64,000 nucleotides of DNA, from assembly GCF_003386285.1 (NCBI RefSeq), contig NZ_QPNC01000006.1, forward strand, positions 124,001 to 188,000, read 5' to 3'. Below the pieces are notes generated by a model, which was not told the origin of the DNA, searched no databases, and saw only the letters and a list, made by a program, of their open reading frames with translations. The DNA comes from Nocardiopsis sp. FIRDI 009 (GTDB lineage Bacteria > Actinomycetota > Actinomycetes > Streptosporangiales > Streptosporangiaceae). Both the position numbers and the translations under genes were made by a program. Shown here one piece after another: positions 8,082-17,812 of the stretch. Position 1 is the stretch's first letter. Each line of letters starts with the position of its first letter.

Positions 8082-9596
8082 GTGAGCACGTCGTTGTCAG
8101 TACATACGGAGTCCCCCAGTTCGCTCGACGCCGACGCGGTTGTCGTCGGTTACCACTCCGGAGGCGATGCTCCGGAGCCCGCGTCGGGCGCTCGTGACGT
8201 CGACGCCGCCTTCTCCGGCGGCCTCGGCTCGACCCTGTCGCTCCTGGGAGCGAGCGGCGAACCCGAGGAGGTGCACACCCTTGCCTCCCTCGGAGCCGTC
8301 ACGGCCCCGGTCGTCGTCGCGGTCGGTCTCGGCCCGGCGCCCGCCGACGGTCCCGTCGACTCCGACATCCTCTCCCGCGCCGCCGGAGCGGCCCTGCGCT
8401 CGCTGTCCTCGCGCCCCGAGGGCGCGGGCCGCGTCGTCCTGGCCCTGCCCGCCGGAACCGCCGACGAGGCGGCCGCGGTGGCGCTCGGCGCCCAGCTGGG
8501 CGCCTACTCCTTCGACCGTTACCGCACCAGCGAGAAGGCGCAGAAGCGCGCCGAGGGGACGACCGCCCTGACCGTGGTCTCCACCGCCTCCGGCGCCGCC
8601 GAGGCGGTGGAGCGCGCCAGGGTCCTGGCCGAGGCCGTCTCCCTGACCCGCGACCTGGTCAACACCGCCCCCGCCGACCTGGTCCCCGAGGACCTGGCGG
8701 CGGTGGCCCAGGACACGGCCCGCCAGTCCGGTCTCCAGATCGAGGTCCTGGACGAGCAGGCCCTCGCCGAGGGCGGTTACGGCGGTCTGACCGGGGTCGG
8801 CCAGGGTTCCACGAACCCGCCCCGCCTGGTCCGGCTGGCCCACAGCCACCCTGAGGCCGCCAAGACCGTCGCCTTCGTCGGCAAGGGCATCACGTTCGAC
8901 TCCGGCGGCCTGTCCCTCAAGCCCGCGGGCTCGATGGACTGGATGAAGTCCGACATGGCCGGCGCCGCCTCCGTGCTCGCCGCCATGCGCGCCATCGCCG
9001 CGCTGGAGCTGAAGGTCAACGTCGTGGCCTACCTGGCCGTGGCCGAGAACATGCCCAGCGGCACCGCCCAGCGCCCCTCCGACGTCCTGAGCATCTACGG
9101 CGGCAAGACCGTCGAGGTCCTCAACACCGACGCCGAGGGCCGCCTGGTCATGGCGGACGCCCTCGTCCGCGCCCACGAGGACGAGCCGGACCTGATCGTG
9201 GACATCGCCACGCTGACCGGCGCCCAGCTCGTCGCGCTCGGCACCCGGGTGTTCGCGGTCATGTCCAACGACGACACCGTCCGCGACGAGGTCGTCGCCG
9301 CGGCCGGCGCCGCCGGTGAGGCCGCCTGGCCGATGCCGCTGCCCTCCGAGCTGCGCGCGGGCCTGGACTCCTCCGTCGCCGACATCGCCAACGTGGCCGG
9401 GGAGCGCTGGGGCGGCATGCTCTCCGCGGGCGTGTTCCTCAAGGAGTTCATCGAGGACGGCGTCAAGTGGGCGCACCTCGACATCGCGGGGCCGTCCTTC
9501 AACCAGGGCGGACCACACGGCTACACGTCCAAGGGCGGAACCGGTGCGGGCACGCGCACCCTGGTCCGCATCGCCGAGGAGTACGCCAACAAGTAG
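8082..9596 (+). CDS. pepA: Leucyl aminopeptidase (M17)
   Basis: A cytosolic dinuclear-metal (Zn or Mn) exopeptidase that removes N-terminal residues. The 504-residue product has the variable N-domain and the C-terminal catalytic domain. Motifs are VGKGITFDSGGLSLKP (metal-binding Lys and Asp), the M17 signature NTDAEGRL, and DIATLTGAQ. The start is GTG 8082, preceded by TAGCAT (8069-8074) at 7 nt and no ribosome binding site, so it is probably leaderless. It is monocistronic; lpdA follows 143 nt later with its own ribosome binding site. Confidence 0.94.
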   Translation: MSTSLSVHTESPSSLDADAVVVGYHSGGDAPEPASGARDVDAAFSGGLGSTLSLLGASGEPEEVHTLASLGAVTAPVVVAVGLGPAPADGPVDSDILSRAAGAALRSLSSRPEGAGRVVLALPAGTADEAAAVALGAQLGAYSFDRYRTSEKAQKRAEGTTALTVVSTASGAAEAVERARVLAEAVSLTRDLVNTAPADLVPEDLAAVAQDTARQSGLQIEVLDEQALAEGGYGGLTGVGQGSTNPPRLVRLAHSHPEAAKTVAFVGKGITFDSGGLSLKPAGSMDWMKSDMAGAASVLAAMRAIAALELKVNVVAYLAVAENMPSGTAQRPSDVLSIYGGKTVEVLNTDAEGRLVMADALVRAHEDEPDLIVDIATLTGAQLVALGTRVFAVMSNDDTVRDEVVAAAGAAGEAAWPMPLPSELRAGLDSSVADIANVAGERWGGMLSAGVFLKEFIEDGVKWAHLDIAGPSFNQGGPHGYTSKGGTGAGTRTLVRIAEEYANK

Positions 9597-9739
9597 GACG
9601 CGGGGGAGGGACGGCGGTCCCGTGAGCCGGAGCGCCGCCCCTCCCCGGTCCCCGCGGACCGGGCGCCGTCCCCCCACACGTGCCGGTCCCGCGGCCCACC
9701 ACCCGGAATCACCAGCCACTGAACAAGGAGTTCGTTCCC

Positions 9740-11116
9740 GTGAGTGAGAGCGGCGGCACATTCGACCTCGTCGTCCTTGGCGGCGGCAGCGGCGGCTACG
9801 CGGCGGCGCTGCGCGCGGCGGAGCTCGACATGAGCGTCGTCCTGATCGAGAAAGACAAGCTGGGGGGCACCTGCCTGCACCGCGGCTGCATCCCCACCAA
9901 GGCGCTCCTGCACTCGGCCGAGGTCGCCGACTCCGCCAAGGAGAGCGAGAACTTCGGTGTCAAGGCCACCTTCGAGGGCATCGACATCGACGCGGTCCAC
10001 AAGTACAAGGACAAGGTGATCAGCGGCCTGCACAAGGGCCTGACCGGGCTGGTCAAGTCCCGCAAGATCACCGTCGTCGAGGGCGAGGGCCGCCTGACCG
10101 GTCCCGACGAGGTCACCGTCGACGGCACCGTCTACAAGGGCCGCAACGTCCTGCTCGCCACCGGTTCCCAGCCCAAGACCCTGGGTCTGGACATCGACGG
10201 CGAGAAGGTCATGACCAGCGACCAGGCCCTCGGCCTGAACCGCGTCCCCGAGTCGGTCATCGTCCTGGGCGGCGGCGTCATCGGTGTGGAGTTCGCCAGC
10301 GTCTGGCGCTCCTACGGCGCCGACGTCACCATCGTCGAGGCCCTCCCCCACCTGGTCCCCGTGGAGGAGGAGTCCAGCTCCAAGCTGCTGGAGCGGGCCT
10401 TCCGCAAGCGCAAGATCAAGTACGAGCTGGGCACGCCGTTCGAGTCGGTCAAGACCACCGACACCGGTGTCACCGTCACGCTCCAGGGCGGCAAGACCCT
10501 CGACGCCGAGGTGCTGCTCGTCGCCATCGGCCGCGGCCCGGTCTCCGAGGGCCTCGGCTACGAGGAGCAGGGCATCACCCTGGAGCGCGGTTTCGTCAAG
10601 GTGGACGAGAACCTGCACACCGGTGTGGGCAACGTCTACGCGGTCGGCGACCTGATCCCGACCCTCCAGCTCGCCCACGTCGGCTTCGCCGAGGGCATCT
10701 TCGTCGCCGAGCACATCGCCGGGCTCAACCCGCCCGCGATCGACTACGACGGTGTCCCGCGCGTGACCTACTGCGAGCCCGAGGTGGCCTCGGTCGGCCT
10801 CACCAGCAAGGCGGCCAAGGAGCGCGGCCACGACGTGGTCGAGATGAACTACAACCTGGCGGGCAACGGCAAGAGCCAGATCCTCCAGACACAGGGCGCG
10901 GTGAAGGTCATCGCCGAGAAGGACGGCCCGGTCCTGGGTGTCCACATGGTCGGCAGCCGCGTCGGCGAGCTCATCGCCGAGGGTCAGCTGATCTACAACT
11001 GGGAGGCGCTGCCCTCCGAGGTGGCCCAGCTCATCCACCCGCACCCGAGTCAGTCCGAGGCGTTGGGCGAGGCGCACCTGGCTCTGGCGGGCAAGCCGCT
11101 GCACGTCCACGACTGA
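9740..11116 (+). CDS. lpdA: Dihydrolipoyl dehydrogenase (E3)
   Basis: A flavoprotein that reoxidises dihydrolipoamide on E2 with NAD+ in the 2-oxo-acid dehydrogenase complexes. The 458-residue product has the FAD dinucleotide fold [15 protein letters not shown], the redox disulfide Cys45/Cys50 in [11 protein letters not shown], an NAD-binding [10 protein letters not shown], the second FAD block VYAVGDL, and the C-terminal His-Pro-His-Pro of the dimer interface. The GTG start at 9740 follows AAGGAG by 9 nt. The E2 gene is next downstream beyond a hairpin. Confidence 0.95.
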   Translation: MSESGGTFDLVVLGGGSGGYAAALRAAELDMSVVLIEKDKLGGTCLHRGCIPTKALLHSAEVADSAKESENFGVKATFEGIDIDAVHKYKDKVISGLHKGLTGLVKSRKITVVEGEGRLTGPDEVTVDGTVYKGRNVLLATGSQPKTLGLDIDGEKVMTSDQALGLNRVPESVIVLGGGVIGVEFASVWRSYGADVTIVEALPHLVPVEEESSSKLLERAFRKRKIKYELGTPFESVKTTDTGVTVTLQGGKTLDAEVLLVAIGRGPVSEGLGYEEQGITLERGFVKVDENLHTGVGNVYAVGDLIPTLQLAHVGFAEGIFVAEHIAGLNPPAIDYDGVPRVTYCEPEVASVGLTSKAAKERGHDVVEMNYNLAGNGKSQILQTQGAVKVIAEKDGPVLGVHMVGSRVGELIAEGQLIYNWEALPSEVAQLIHPHPSQSEALGEAHLALAGKPLHVHD

Positions 11117-11127
11117 CCGCACCACCC

Positions 11128-11154
11128 GGGGGCGGGCCTACGCGGCCCGCCCCC
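11128..11154 (+). terminator. Hairpin between lpdA and sucB
   Basis: An 11-bp perfect GC stem (11128-11138 with 11144-11154) with a 5-nt loop, 11 nt after the lpdA stop. It is likely a terminator or attenuator. Confidence 0.65.
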
Positions 11155-11219
11155 GCCACATCCGCGCTGCCCAGTCAAGGCGTTGGGCAGATTCCGCGCC
11201 CAGATCCAACGAGGAACCC

Positions 11220-12962
11220 ATGCCGACTTCCGTTTCCATGCCCGCCCTGGGTGAGAGCGTCACCGAGGGCACCGTCACCCAGTGGCTGAAGAACGTGGGC
11301 GACACCGTCGAGGTGGACGAACCACTCCTTGAGGTCTCCACCGACAAGGTGGACACCGAGATCCCCTCCCCGGTCGCGGGAGTACTCACCAAGATCCTCG
11401 TCGACGAGGACGAGACCGTGGAGATCGGCGCGGAGATCGCGGTCATCGGCGGCGAGGGGGAGAGCGCCGACGAGGCCGAGAGCGCTCCCAGCGCCGAGTC
11501 CGCGCAGCCGGAGCCGACCCCGGAGCCCGAGGCGGAGGCCGAACCCGAGACGGAGCCCGCCGCCCCGGCTCCCGCTCCGTCCACCGAGGCGCCGTCCGCG
11601 CCCAGCGGCGAGGAGACCCCGGTGACGATGCCCGCCCTGGGTGAGAGCGTCACCGAGGGCACCGTCACCCAGTGGCTCAAGAGCGTGGGCGACACCGTCG
11701 AGGTGGACGAACCACTCCTTGAGGTCTCCACCGACAAGGTGGACACCGAGATCCCCTCCCCGGTCGCGGGAGTACTCACCAAGATCCTCGTCGACGAGGA
11801 CGAGACGGTCGACATCGGCGCCCAGATCGCGGTCATCGGCGGCGAGGGTGCCGCTCCCGAGGCCCCCGCACCGCAGGCCGAGCCCGAAGCCAAGCCCGAG
11901 GCCGCGGCGGAGCCCGCTCCGGCTCCGACGCCCGCCCCGGCTCCCGCCCCGGAGCGGGAGGCCGACGTCCCCAGGGTGGACATCGAGACGCTCAGCGGCA
12001 CCGGTCAGGCCTCCGGCACCGACGCCGTCACCGAGGCGTACGTGACACCGCTGGTCCGCAAGCTGGCAGCGGAGAACCGGGTCGACCTGAGCCGTGTCAA
12101 GGGCAGCGGCGTCGGCGGCCGGATCCGCAAGCAGGACGTGCTCCGGGCCGCGGAGGAGCAGAAGGCGGCCGCCGCGCGCGCCGCCGCGCCCGCCGCGCCG
12201 TCCTCGACGGTGCGCAAGGGCGCCACCGACACCTCCCTTCGTGGCCGCAGCGAGAAGATGAGCCGCCTGCGCCGGTCGATCGCCGACCGCATGGTCGAGT
12301 CGCTCAACACCGCGGCCGAGACCACGCAGGTCATCGAGGTCGACGTCACCAAGATCGCGCGTCTGCGCGAGCAGGCGGGCGCCGACTTCGCCCAGCGCGA
12401 GGGCGTGGCGCTGGACTTCTTCCCGTTCTTCGCGCTGGCCGCGGTGGAGGCCCTCAAGGCCAACCCGAAGCTCAACGCGGTGATCGACAGCGACAACGAC
12501 GAGGTCAACTACCACGACGTCGAGAACCTCGGCATATCCGTGGACACCGACCGCGGCCTGCTCGTCCCGGTCATCCGCGACGCCGGCCGCCTGGGCCTGA
12601 CCGACCTGGCCCGCAGCATCACGGCGCTGACCGAGCGGGCGCACACCGGCCTGCTCGGCCCGGACGAGCTCGGCGGCGGTACGTTCACGATCGCCGAGAC
12701 CGGGAGCACCGGCGCCCTGTTCGGCACGCCGATCATCAACACGCCGCAGGTGGCCATCCTCGGTACGGGCGCGGTCGTCAAGCGGCCCGTCGTGGTGGAG
12801 GACCCGGCGATGGGCGGCGAGGTGATCGCCGTCCGGTCGATGGTGTACCTGTCGCTGTCCCACGACCACCGCCTGATCGACGGCGCCGACGCGGGCCGTT
12901 TCCTCCAGGCCGTCAAGGAGCGGCTGGAGGAGGGCGCCTTCGAGTCCGAGCTGGGTCTGTAG
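11220..12962 (+). CDS. sucB: 2-oxo-acid dehydrogenase E2, two lipoyl domains
   Basis: The acyltransferase core of pyruvate/2-oxoglutarate dehydrogenase; in actinobacteria this type (annotated SucB) serves as the pyruvate dehydrogenase E2. The 580 residues comprise lipoyl domain 1 (about 4-80, lipoyl Lys43 in STDKVD), an Ala/Pro/Glu linker, lipoyl domain 2 (about 134-210, Lys173), a second linker, the E3-binding domain ([20 protein letters not shown], about 276-310) and the catalytic domain ending SHDHRLIDG with His550 and Asp554. The two lipoyl domains are almost identical even in DNA. A terminator follows. LipB and LipA for its modification are encoded about 2 kb downstream. Confidence 0.94.
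   Translation: MPTSVSMPALGESVTEGTVTQWLKNVGDTVEVDEPLLEVSTDKVDTEIPSPVAGVLTKILVDEDETVEIGAEIAVIGGEGESADEAESAPSAESAQPEPTPEPEAEAEPETEPAAPAPAPSTEAPSAPSGEETPVTMPALGESVTEGTVTQWLKSVGDTVEVDEPLLEVSTDKVDTEIPSPVAGVLTKILVDEDETVDIGAQIAVIGGEGAAPEAPAPQAEPEAKPEAAAEPAPAPTPAPAPAPEREADVPRVDIETLSGTGQASGTDAVTEAYVTPLVRKLAAENRVDLSRVKGSGVGGRIRKQDVLRAAEEQKAAAARAAAPAAPSSTVRKGATDTSLRGRSEKMSRLRRSIADRMVESLNTAAETTQVIEVDVTKIARLREQAGADFAQREGVALDFFPFFALAAVEALKANPKLNAVIDSDNDEVNYHDVENLGISVDTDRGLLVPVIRDAGRLGLTDLARSITALTERAHTGLLGPDELGGGTFTIAETGSTGALFGTPIINTPQVAILGTGAVVKRPVVVEDPAMGGEVIAVRSMVYLSLSHDHRLIDGADAGRFLQAVKERLEEGAFESELGL
11238..11848 (+). repeat. Near-identical duplicated lipoyl-domain DNA
   Basis: 11238-11458 and 11628-11848 are copies in the same orientation, offset by exactly 390 nt. 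They differ at about seven of 221 positions. Uncommon codons such as CTT and GTA are kept in both. Confidence 0.95.
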
Positions 12963-12979
12963 ACCCCGTTCTCCCGCCC

Positions 12980-13017
12980 CGTCGGGCCGGGCGCCGAGCG
13001 CGGCGCCCGGCCCGACG
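12980..13017 (+). terminator. Terminator after sucB
   Basis: A 16-bp perfect stem (12980-12995 with 13002-13017), 6-nt loop, 17 nt after the stop codon. Confidence 0.85.
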
Positions 13018-13046
13018 TCGTCACGTCCGGGGGGAGGCACCCCGAC

Positions 13047-13077
13047 TTGACCTCAAGTCAGGTCGAGGTTCTACCGT
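13047..13077 (+). promoter_or_regulatory. SoxR/MerR-type promoter with 19-bp spacer
   Basis: A -35 TTGACC (13047-13052) and a -10 TACCGT (13072-13077) are separated by 19 bp. An imperfect dyad ACCTCAAG...GTCGAGGT (13050-13069) fills most of the spacer. An over-long spacer carrying the operator is the hallmark of MerR-family activation, and CCTCAAG...CGAGG resembles the SoxR box. It drives the flavin reductase gene at 13202. No soxR gene is in the window. Confidence 0.68.
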
Positions 13078-13201
13078 GGACGGACTCCCCCCGACGAACG
13101 AACGCGGCCGGGCCGTCCCTCCCCCAGGGGCGGCCCGGCACACGGAGGTCGGCGGCCGTGCGCGACGCGCGTGCCGTCGATCCGCGGACACGAGGACGTA
13201 C

Positions 13202-13765
13202 ATGCACAACCTTCGTATCGCGGTCATCCTGGGTGGTAACCGCAACGGCCAGACGGGACCGGCGGTCACCCGCTGGTTCCTCGACCGCGCGCGGGGGCGC
13301 GGGGGCGCCGAACTCGACGTCCTGGACGTGGCCGACCTCGCGGGCGCCGAGGGCCACGGCACTCCGGTGGCCGACTTCGCCGCCCGGATCGACGCCGCCG
13401 ACGCCTTCGTGGTCCTCACCCCCGAGTACAACCACGGCTACCCCGGCCCGCTCAAGGCGGCGATCGACTCGGCCCGTCGGGAGTGGGCCGCCAAACCGGT
13501 CGGCTTCGTCTCCTACGGCGGTCTCTCCGGGGGCCTGAGGGCGGTCGAGCAACTCCGGCTGGTCTTCAGCGAGCTGCACACCGCGACCCTGCGTGACACC
13601 GTGAGCTTCCACAACGCGCAGACGCTGTTCACCGCCGACGGTTCCCCCAAGGAGGACATGTCCGGCGCGGAGGCGGCCGTGACCACCCTGTTCGACGAAC
13701 TGCTGTGGTGGGCCCGGGCCCTCAGGGCCGCCAGGGAGAGCGAGCCCTACCCCGGTCGTCCGTAG
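13202..13765 (+). CDS. NAD(P)H-dependent FMN reductase
   Basis: A 187-residue flavodoxin-fold oxidoreductase. Motifs are the phosphate-binding loop LGGNRNGQTGPAV at the N-terminus, the family LTPEYNHGYPGPLKAAID block (about 79-95) and YGGLSGG (about 109-115). It reduces flavins or quinones with NAD(P)H. The ATG at 13202 follows GAGGAC by about 5 nt; an in-frame start at 13076 lies inside the promoter. The SoxR-like box suggests induction by redox-active compounds, which fits the SoxR-controlled reductases of streptomycetes. The gene is monocistronic. Confidence 0.87.
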   Translation: MHNLRIAVILGGNRNGQTGPAVTRWFLDRARGRGGAELDVLDVADLAGAEGHGTPVADFAARIDAADAFVVLTPEYNHGYPGPLKAAIDSARREWAAKPVGFVSYGGLSGGLRAVEQLRLVFSELHTATLRDTVSFHNAQTLFTADGSPKEDMSGAEAAVTTLFDELLWWARALRAARESEPYPGRP

Positions 13766-14115
13766 GACGTGCCCGCTCCGGGCCTCCGCTTCGCCTCGGC
13801 CCGTCCGGGGGAACCCGGGGGACGGGGACGGGGCGGCGCCGATGGCACCGCCCCGCCTTCTTACCCCACCAATCACCATCCCCTGATGATCCCCATCATC
13901 AAAGGTCTGTGGACGGGCGAGCACAGCCGACCCGGCGGTGCGTCGCCCACGGTAGCCTCGCGCTGACGCGGAGTTCCATGTCCCACCCTCAACCTAGAAG
14001 ACCTCGGCACCTCGCGCAGGACTTTCGGCGAAAAAGGCCGGGAAAAATTCGCCGGCCGCCCGAGCGGGCGTCCGCCGTGGTCCGCGTGTGACCGTCAGCG
14101 GGTAGGCCCTAGGGC
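13766..14115. other. Gene-free gap with terminator and dyad
   Basis: About 350 nt with no supported gene. A stem at 13829-13840/13844-13855 (one mismatch, 3-nt loop) is the likely terminator of the FMN reductase. A separate dyad TGATGAT-CCCC-ATCATCA lies at 13884-13901, more than 200 nt before the next gene, and could be an operator. Confidence 0.55.
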
Positions 14116-15048
14116 ATGAGAGTCGCTATCACGGGAGCTTCGGGGCTCATCGGCGGTGCGTTGACCGCGTCCCTGCTGGCGGACGGCCACTCGGTGGTGC
14201 GGATGGTGCGCCACCCTCCGCGCGCGGAACGCACCACCCGGTGGGAGGAGGCGGAGTGGCGTCCGGAGCAGGGCAGGGTGGACACCGTGGCGCTGCACGG
14301 CGCCGACGCCGTCGTGCACCTGGCCGGCGCGCCGATCGGTACCGCACCGTGGACCCGGCGCAGGCGCTCGCTCATCCGGCGCAGCCGGGTCCGCGGCACA
14401 CGGATCCTGTGCCGGGCGATCGCCGCCATGGACACCCCTCCCCCTCGTCTGCTCAGCGCTTCGGGGATGAACTTCTACGGGGACACCGGGGGGACGGTGG
14501 CCACCGAGGCCGCGCCGCCCGGGACCGGTTTCCTCTCCGAGGTCGCCCAGGCGTGGGAGGCCGCCACCGCGCCGGCGGAGGAGGCCGGGGTGTCGGTGGC
14601 GCACCTGCGCACGGCGGTCGTCCTGGACCGCTCCGGCGGCCTGCTGCGCTCGGCGCTGCCCCTGTACCGGGCGGGGTTGGGCGGACGGCTGGGGTCGGGG
14701 GCCCAGTACATGAGCTGGATCGCCCTGCGGGACCATGTCGGGGCGACGCGCTTCCTGCTGGAGCGCCCCGAGATCACCGGCCCGGTGAACCTGTGCGCGC
14801 CCGAGCCGGTGAGCAACGCGGCCTTCACCGAGGCGCTGGGGCGGGCGCTGGGCAGACCCACCCCGCTGCCCGTCCCGGCGACGGCGCTGCGGGCGGCCCT
14901 GGGGGACTTCGCCGAGGAGACCGCGCTGCTGGACCTGCGAGCCGCTCCCGAACGCCTTGTGAACGCGGGATATTCCTTCACGTTCCCCACCATCGACAGT
15001 GCGTTATCCGACATCCTGGCCAGACCCGCCCGCCGCGGCGGGGCGTAA
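14116..15048 (+). CDS. TIGR01777 family epimerase
   Basis: A 310-residue extended short-chain dehydrogenase of the YfcH/SulA-like TIGR01777 group. The NAD(P)-binding loop is ITGASGLIGGAL (5-16), followed by VVHLAGAPIG (about 70-79), SASGMNFYGDTGG (115-127) and the DUF1731-like C-terminus with ALGRPTPLPVPATALRAALG. The function is uncharacterised; a sugar-nucleotide epimerase activity is assumed from the fold. The start is ATG 14116. lipB begins 9 nt after its stop, so they may share a transcript, although lipB also has its own -10-like hexamer. Confidence 0.88.
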   Translation: MRVAITGASGLIGGALTASLLADGHSVVRMVRHPPRAERTTRWEEAEWRPEQGRVDTVALHGADAVVHLAGAPIGTAPWTRRRRSLIRRSRVRGTRILCRAIAAMDTPPPRLLSASGMNFYGDTGGTVATEAAPPGTGFLSEVAQAWEAATAPAEEAGVSVAHLRTAVVLDRSGGLLRSALPLYRAGLGGRLGSGAQYMSWIALRDHVGATRFLLERPEITGPVNLCAPEPVSNAAFTEALGRALGRPTPLPVPATALRAALGDFAEETALLDLRAAPERLVNAGYSFTFPTIDSALSDILARPARRGGA

Positions 15049-15057
15049 GGTGTGGGT

Positions 15058-15762
15058 GTGAGTGATCTCGTTTACGCATGGATGGGCGACTCGCCAGTCC
15101 CGTACCACCAGGGCTGGGATCTCCAGAAGCGGCTCCACGAGCGCCGCGTCGCCGACGAGGTGGCCGACACGGTCCTCCTGCTGGAGCACGAACCCGTCTA
15201 CACGGCGGGTAAGCGCACCGGGAGGTGGGATCGTCCCACCTCCGACCCCGGAGCCCCCGTCGTCGACATCGACCGCGGCGGGAAGATCACGTGGCACGGT
15301 CCCGGCCAGCTGACGGTGTACCCCATCGTCAGGCTGCGCGACCCCATCGACGTGATCGCCTACGTCCGCATGCTGGAGGAGGCCATCATCCGCACCATCG
15401 CGGAGTACGGCCTCACCGGGAAGCGGGTCGAGGGACGGACCGGGGTCTGGTTGGACGCCGCGCCGGAGCGGGGGCTCATCGAACGCAAGATCGCCGCGAT
15501 CGGCTGCCGCATCGCCCGCGGGGTGGGGATGCACGGGCTCGCGTTGAACTGCGATAATGATCTGTCGTGGTATGACCGGATCGTCCCGTGCGGTATCTCC
15601 GACGCCGGCGTCACCACGCTCACGGCCGAGGTCGGGCGTGACGTGACCGTCGGCGAGGTGCGGCCGCACATGGAACGACACCTGGCGGACGTCCTCGGTG
15701 CGGACGGGTACAGCCACACCGACGGCGCCGCGCTCCTCGCCGACGCCGCCGCCCGAGGATGA
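15058..15762 (+). CDS. lipB: Lipoyl(octanoyl) transferase
   Basis: Transfers octanoate from acyl carrier protein to lipoyl domains such as the E2 at 11220. The 234-residue product shows [17 protein letters not shown], the active-site Cys178 in [12 protein letters not shown] and Lys144 in ERKIAAIG, the LipB acyl-enzyme pair. The GTG at 15058 is preferred because TAAGGT lies 6 nt upstream (probably leaderless); GTG 15052 is an in-frame alternative adding two residues. lipA starts 97 nt after the stop. Confidence 0.93.
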   Translation: MSDLVYAWMGDSPVPYHQGWDLQKRLHERRVADEVADTVLLLEHEPVYTAGKRTGRWDRPTSDPGAPVVDIDRGGKITWHGPGQLTVYPIVRLRDPIDVIAYVRMLEEAIIRTIAEYGLTGKRVEGRTGVWLDAAPERGLIERKIAAIGCRIARGVGMHGLALNCDNDLSWYDRIVPCGISDAGVTTLTAEVGRDVTVGEVRPHMERHLADVLGADGYSHTDGAALLADAAARG

Positions 15763-15859
15763 CCACCCACATCAGCCACCGGTCCCCCACCGGGACCCAG
15801 TGCCCCCACGAGGGGCGGAGTCGTCCCCGTCACGGGGCACAGAAGGGAACGGGTTCACG

Positions 15860-16837
15860 TTGACCGTCGCTCCTGAGGGCCGCAAGCTGCTGCGCGTGGA
15901 GGCGCGCAACAGCGAGACCCCCATCGAGAAGAAGCCGCCGTGGATCAAGATCAAGGCGCACATGGGGCCCGAGTACACCGAGCTCCACTCCTTGGTCAAG
16001 AAGGAGGGCCTGCACACGGTCTGCCAGGAGGCCGGGTGCCCCAACATCTACGAGTGCTGGGAGGACCGGGAGGCCACCTTCCTCATCGGCGGCGACCAGT
16101 GCACCCGCCGCTGCGACTTCTGCCAGATCGCCACGGGCAAGCCCACCGCGCTGGACCGGATGGAGCCGACCAAGGTCGCCAACTCGGTGAAGACCATGGG
16201 GCTGCGGTACGCCACCGTCACGGGCGTGGCCCGCGACGACCTGGAGGACGGCGGCGCGTGGCTCTACGCGGAGACGGTCCGCAAGATCCACGAGCTCAAC
16301 CCCGGCACCGGTGTCGAGCTGCTCATCCCGGACTTCAACGCCGACTCCGACCAGCTCGCCGAGGTCTTCGGGTCGCGGCCCGAGGTGCTGGCGCACAACG
16401 TGGAGACCGTGCCGCGGATCTTCAAGCGCATCCGCCCGGGCTTCCGCTACGAGCGCTCCCTGGAGGTCATCACCCGCGCCCGTGAGGACGGTCTGGTCAC
16501 CAAGTCCAACCTGATCCTGGGCATGGGCGAGACCCGCGAGGAGATCAGCGAGGCCATGCGGGACCTGCACGAGGCCGGGTGCGACCTGCTGACCATCACC
16601 CAGTACCTGCGTCCCTCCAAGCTGCACCACCCGATCGACCGCTGGGTGAAGCCGCAGGAGTTCGCCGAGCTGGGCGAGGAGGCCGAGGAGATCGGTTTCG
16701 CCGGGGTCATGTCCGGGCCGCTCGTGCGCTCGTCCTACCGCGCCGGGCGCCTGTACAAGCAGGCCCGGGAGAAGCGGGACGCCGAGGCCGCTTCCGGGGT
16801 GAACGTCTCGCGTCAGGACATGACACCCCAGTCGTAA
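15860..16837 (+). CDS. lipA: Lipoyl synthase
   Basis: A radical-SAM enzyme that inserts two sulfurs into protein-bound octanoyl groups. The 325 residues contain the auxiliary cluster cysteines Cys55, Cys60 and Cys66 ([12 protein letters not shown]) and the radical-SAM CxxxCxxC at Cys81, Cys85 and Cys88, plus IPDFNAD, AHNVETV and the C-terminal RSSYRAG with its conserved Ser. The TTG at 15860 gives the family N-terminus ([16 protein letters not shown]); GAAGGG lies about 12 nt upstream. An open frame begins at 15698, but those 54 residues are Pro/Arg-rich and overlap lipB. It acts directly after LipB. Confidence 0.93.
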   Translation: MTVAPEGRKLLRVEARNSETPIEKKPPWIKIKAHMGPEYTELHSLVKKEGLHTVCQEAGCPNIYECWEDREATFLIGGDQCTRRCDFCQIATGKPTALDRMEPTKVANSVKTMGLRYATVTGVARDDLEDGGAWLYAETVRKIHELNPGTGVELLIPDFNADSDQLAEVFGSRPEVLAHNVETVPRIFKRIRPGFRYERSLEVITRAREDGLVTKSNLILGMGETREEISEAMRDLHEAGCDLLTITQYLRPSKLHHPIDRWVKPQEFAELGEEAEEIGFAGVMSGPLVRSSYRAGRLYKQAREKRDAEAASGVNVSRQDMTPQS

Positions 16838-17028
16838 CCAAGCTGGAACGGTGGCCCTCGGGTCACCGTTCCGCAGGTGTGGGGCGACCCGCCTATCCTG
16901 GTGGGGAGAGGCGCCCCGCTGGCGGCGCCGGATGGCGCCGCACGTAGGTCGACCGCGAAGAGGAGGCAAGGCAGCCCGGGGACGCCGTTCCCTGCCGACG
17001 GAGTCGGCGCTCGCTGCCTGAGAGCACG

Positions 17029-17751
17029 ATGGCGAAGAAGCCCAAGGGTTCCGAGAAAACGACCCCCGCCAAGGGCCGGGACGAGAAGCAGCCGGGTCGG
17101 CTCAAGCAGATCGGCATGGTCGCCAAGGTCGTCCACCAGCAGAGCCCGCGCAGTATCCCGATCGCCGCTGCCGTCGCGGTCGTCATCCTCGCCGTCGCCG
17201 TGGGGATCGGCGCCTGGACCGGGTCGTGGCTGCTGTGGACGCTCACCGGCCTCCCGGTGGCCTTCCTGGTCGGCTTCATCATCTTCACCCGGTCGGCCCA
17301 GCGCGTTCAGTACAAGATGCTGGACGGCCGCCTCGGCGCCGGGATGGCGGTCCTGGAGAACATGCGCGGCAACTGGGTGGTCGAGCCCGGTGTGGCCGCC
17401 AACAAGCAGATGGACGTCGTCCACCGCGTGGTGGGGCGTCCCGGCGTGATCCTGGTCGGTGAGGGCGACCCGGGTCGCCTCCGTCCGCTCATCGCCGGTG
17501 AGAAGAAGCGCGTCGCGCGCGTGGCGCACGACATCCACATCTACGACTACAAGGTCGGCAACGGCGACGGCCAGGTGCCCATCGACAAACTCCAGCGCAC
17601 GCTGGTCAAGCTGCCCAAGCTCCTGGACAAGCCGGACGTCGCCGAGCTGAACTACCGGCTCAAGGCGCTCCCGGCCGCCATGCAGATGCCCAAGGGGCCG
17701 ATGCCCAAGGGCGCGAAGCTGCCCAAGGGCATGCGCGGCCGCATGGGCTAG
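17029..17751 (+). CDS. DUF4191 membrane protein
   Basis: A 240-residue actinobacterial protein of unknown function, commonly encoded next to lipA. The N-terminus is basic and Lys-rich. Two membrane helices lie at about 44-63 and 67-86. The cytosolic domain has NWVVEPGVAANKQMDVVHRVVGRPG and ends in Met/Pro/Lys-Gly repeats (MPKGPMPKGAKLPKGMRG). The ATG at 17029 follows a GAGAGC stretch. Position suggests co-transcription with lipA (191-nt gap), but a role in lipoate metabolism is unproven. A strong terminator follows. Confidence 0.85.
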   Translation: MAKKPKGSEKTTPAKGRDEKQPGRLKQIGMVAKVVHQQSPRSIPIAAAVAVVILAVAVGIGAWTGSWLLWTLTGLPVAFLVGFIIFTRSAQRVQYKMLDGRLGAGMAVLENMRGNWVVEPGVAANKQMDVVHRVVGRPGVILVGEGDPGRLRPLIAGEKKRVARVAHDIHIYDYKVGNGDGQVPIDKLQRTLVKLPKLLDKPDVAELNYRLKALPAAMQMPKGPMPKGAKLPKGMRGRMG

Positions 17752-17770
17752 CCGCGCCGCACACGATCGA

Positions 17771-17798
17771 GGGGCCGCCCCGGTGTCGGGGCGGCCCC
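17771..17798 (+). terminator. Terminator between convergent genes
   Basis: An 11-bp perfect stem (17771-17781 with 17788-17798), 6-nt loop, between the convergent DUF4191 and HTH genes. It is probably used from both sides. Confidence 0.8.
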
Positions 17799-17812
17799 TC
17801 TCGCGTACGCGG

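Noticed and set aside
8097-9761. Long minus-strand frame opposite pepA
   Set aside because: It is antisense to a clear M17 aminopeptidase and consists of Gly/Arg/Val/Asp-rich low-information sequence.
11238-11848. Duplicated block as an assembly error
   Set aside because: The copies lie in frame as two lipoyl domains with different linkers and several base differences, which fits the known two-lipoyl-domain E2 layout.
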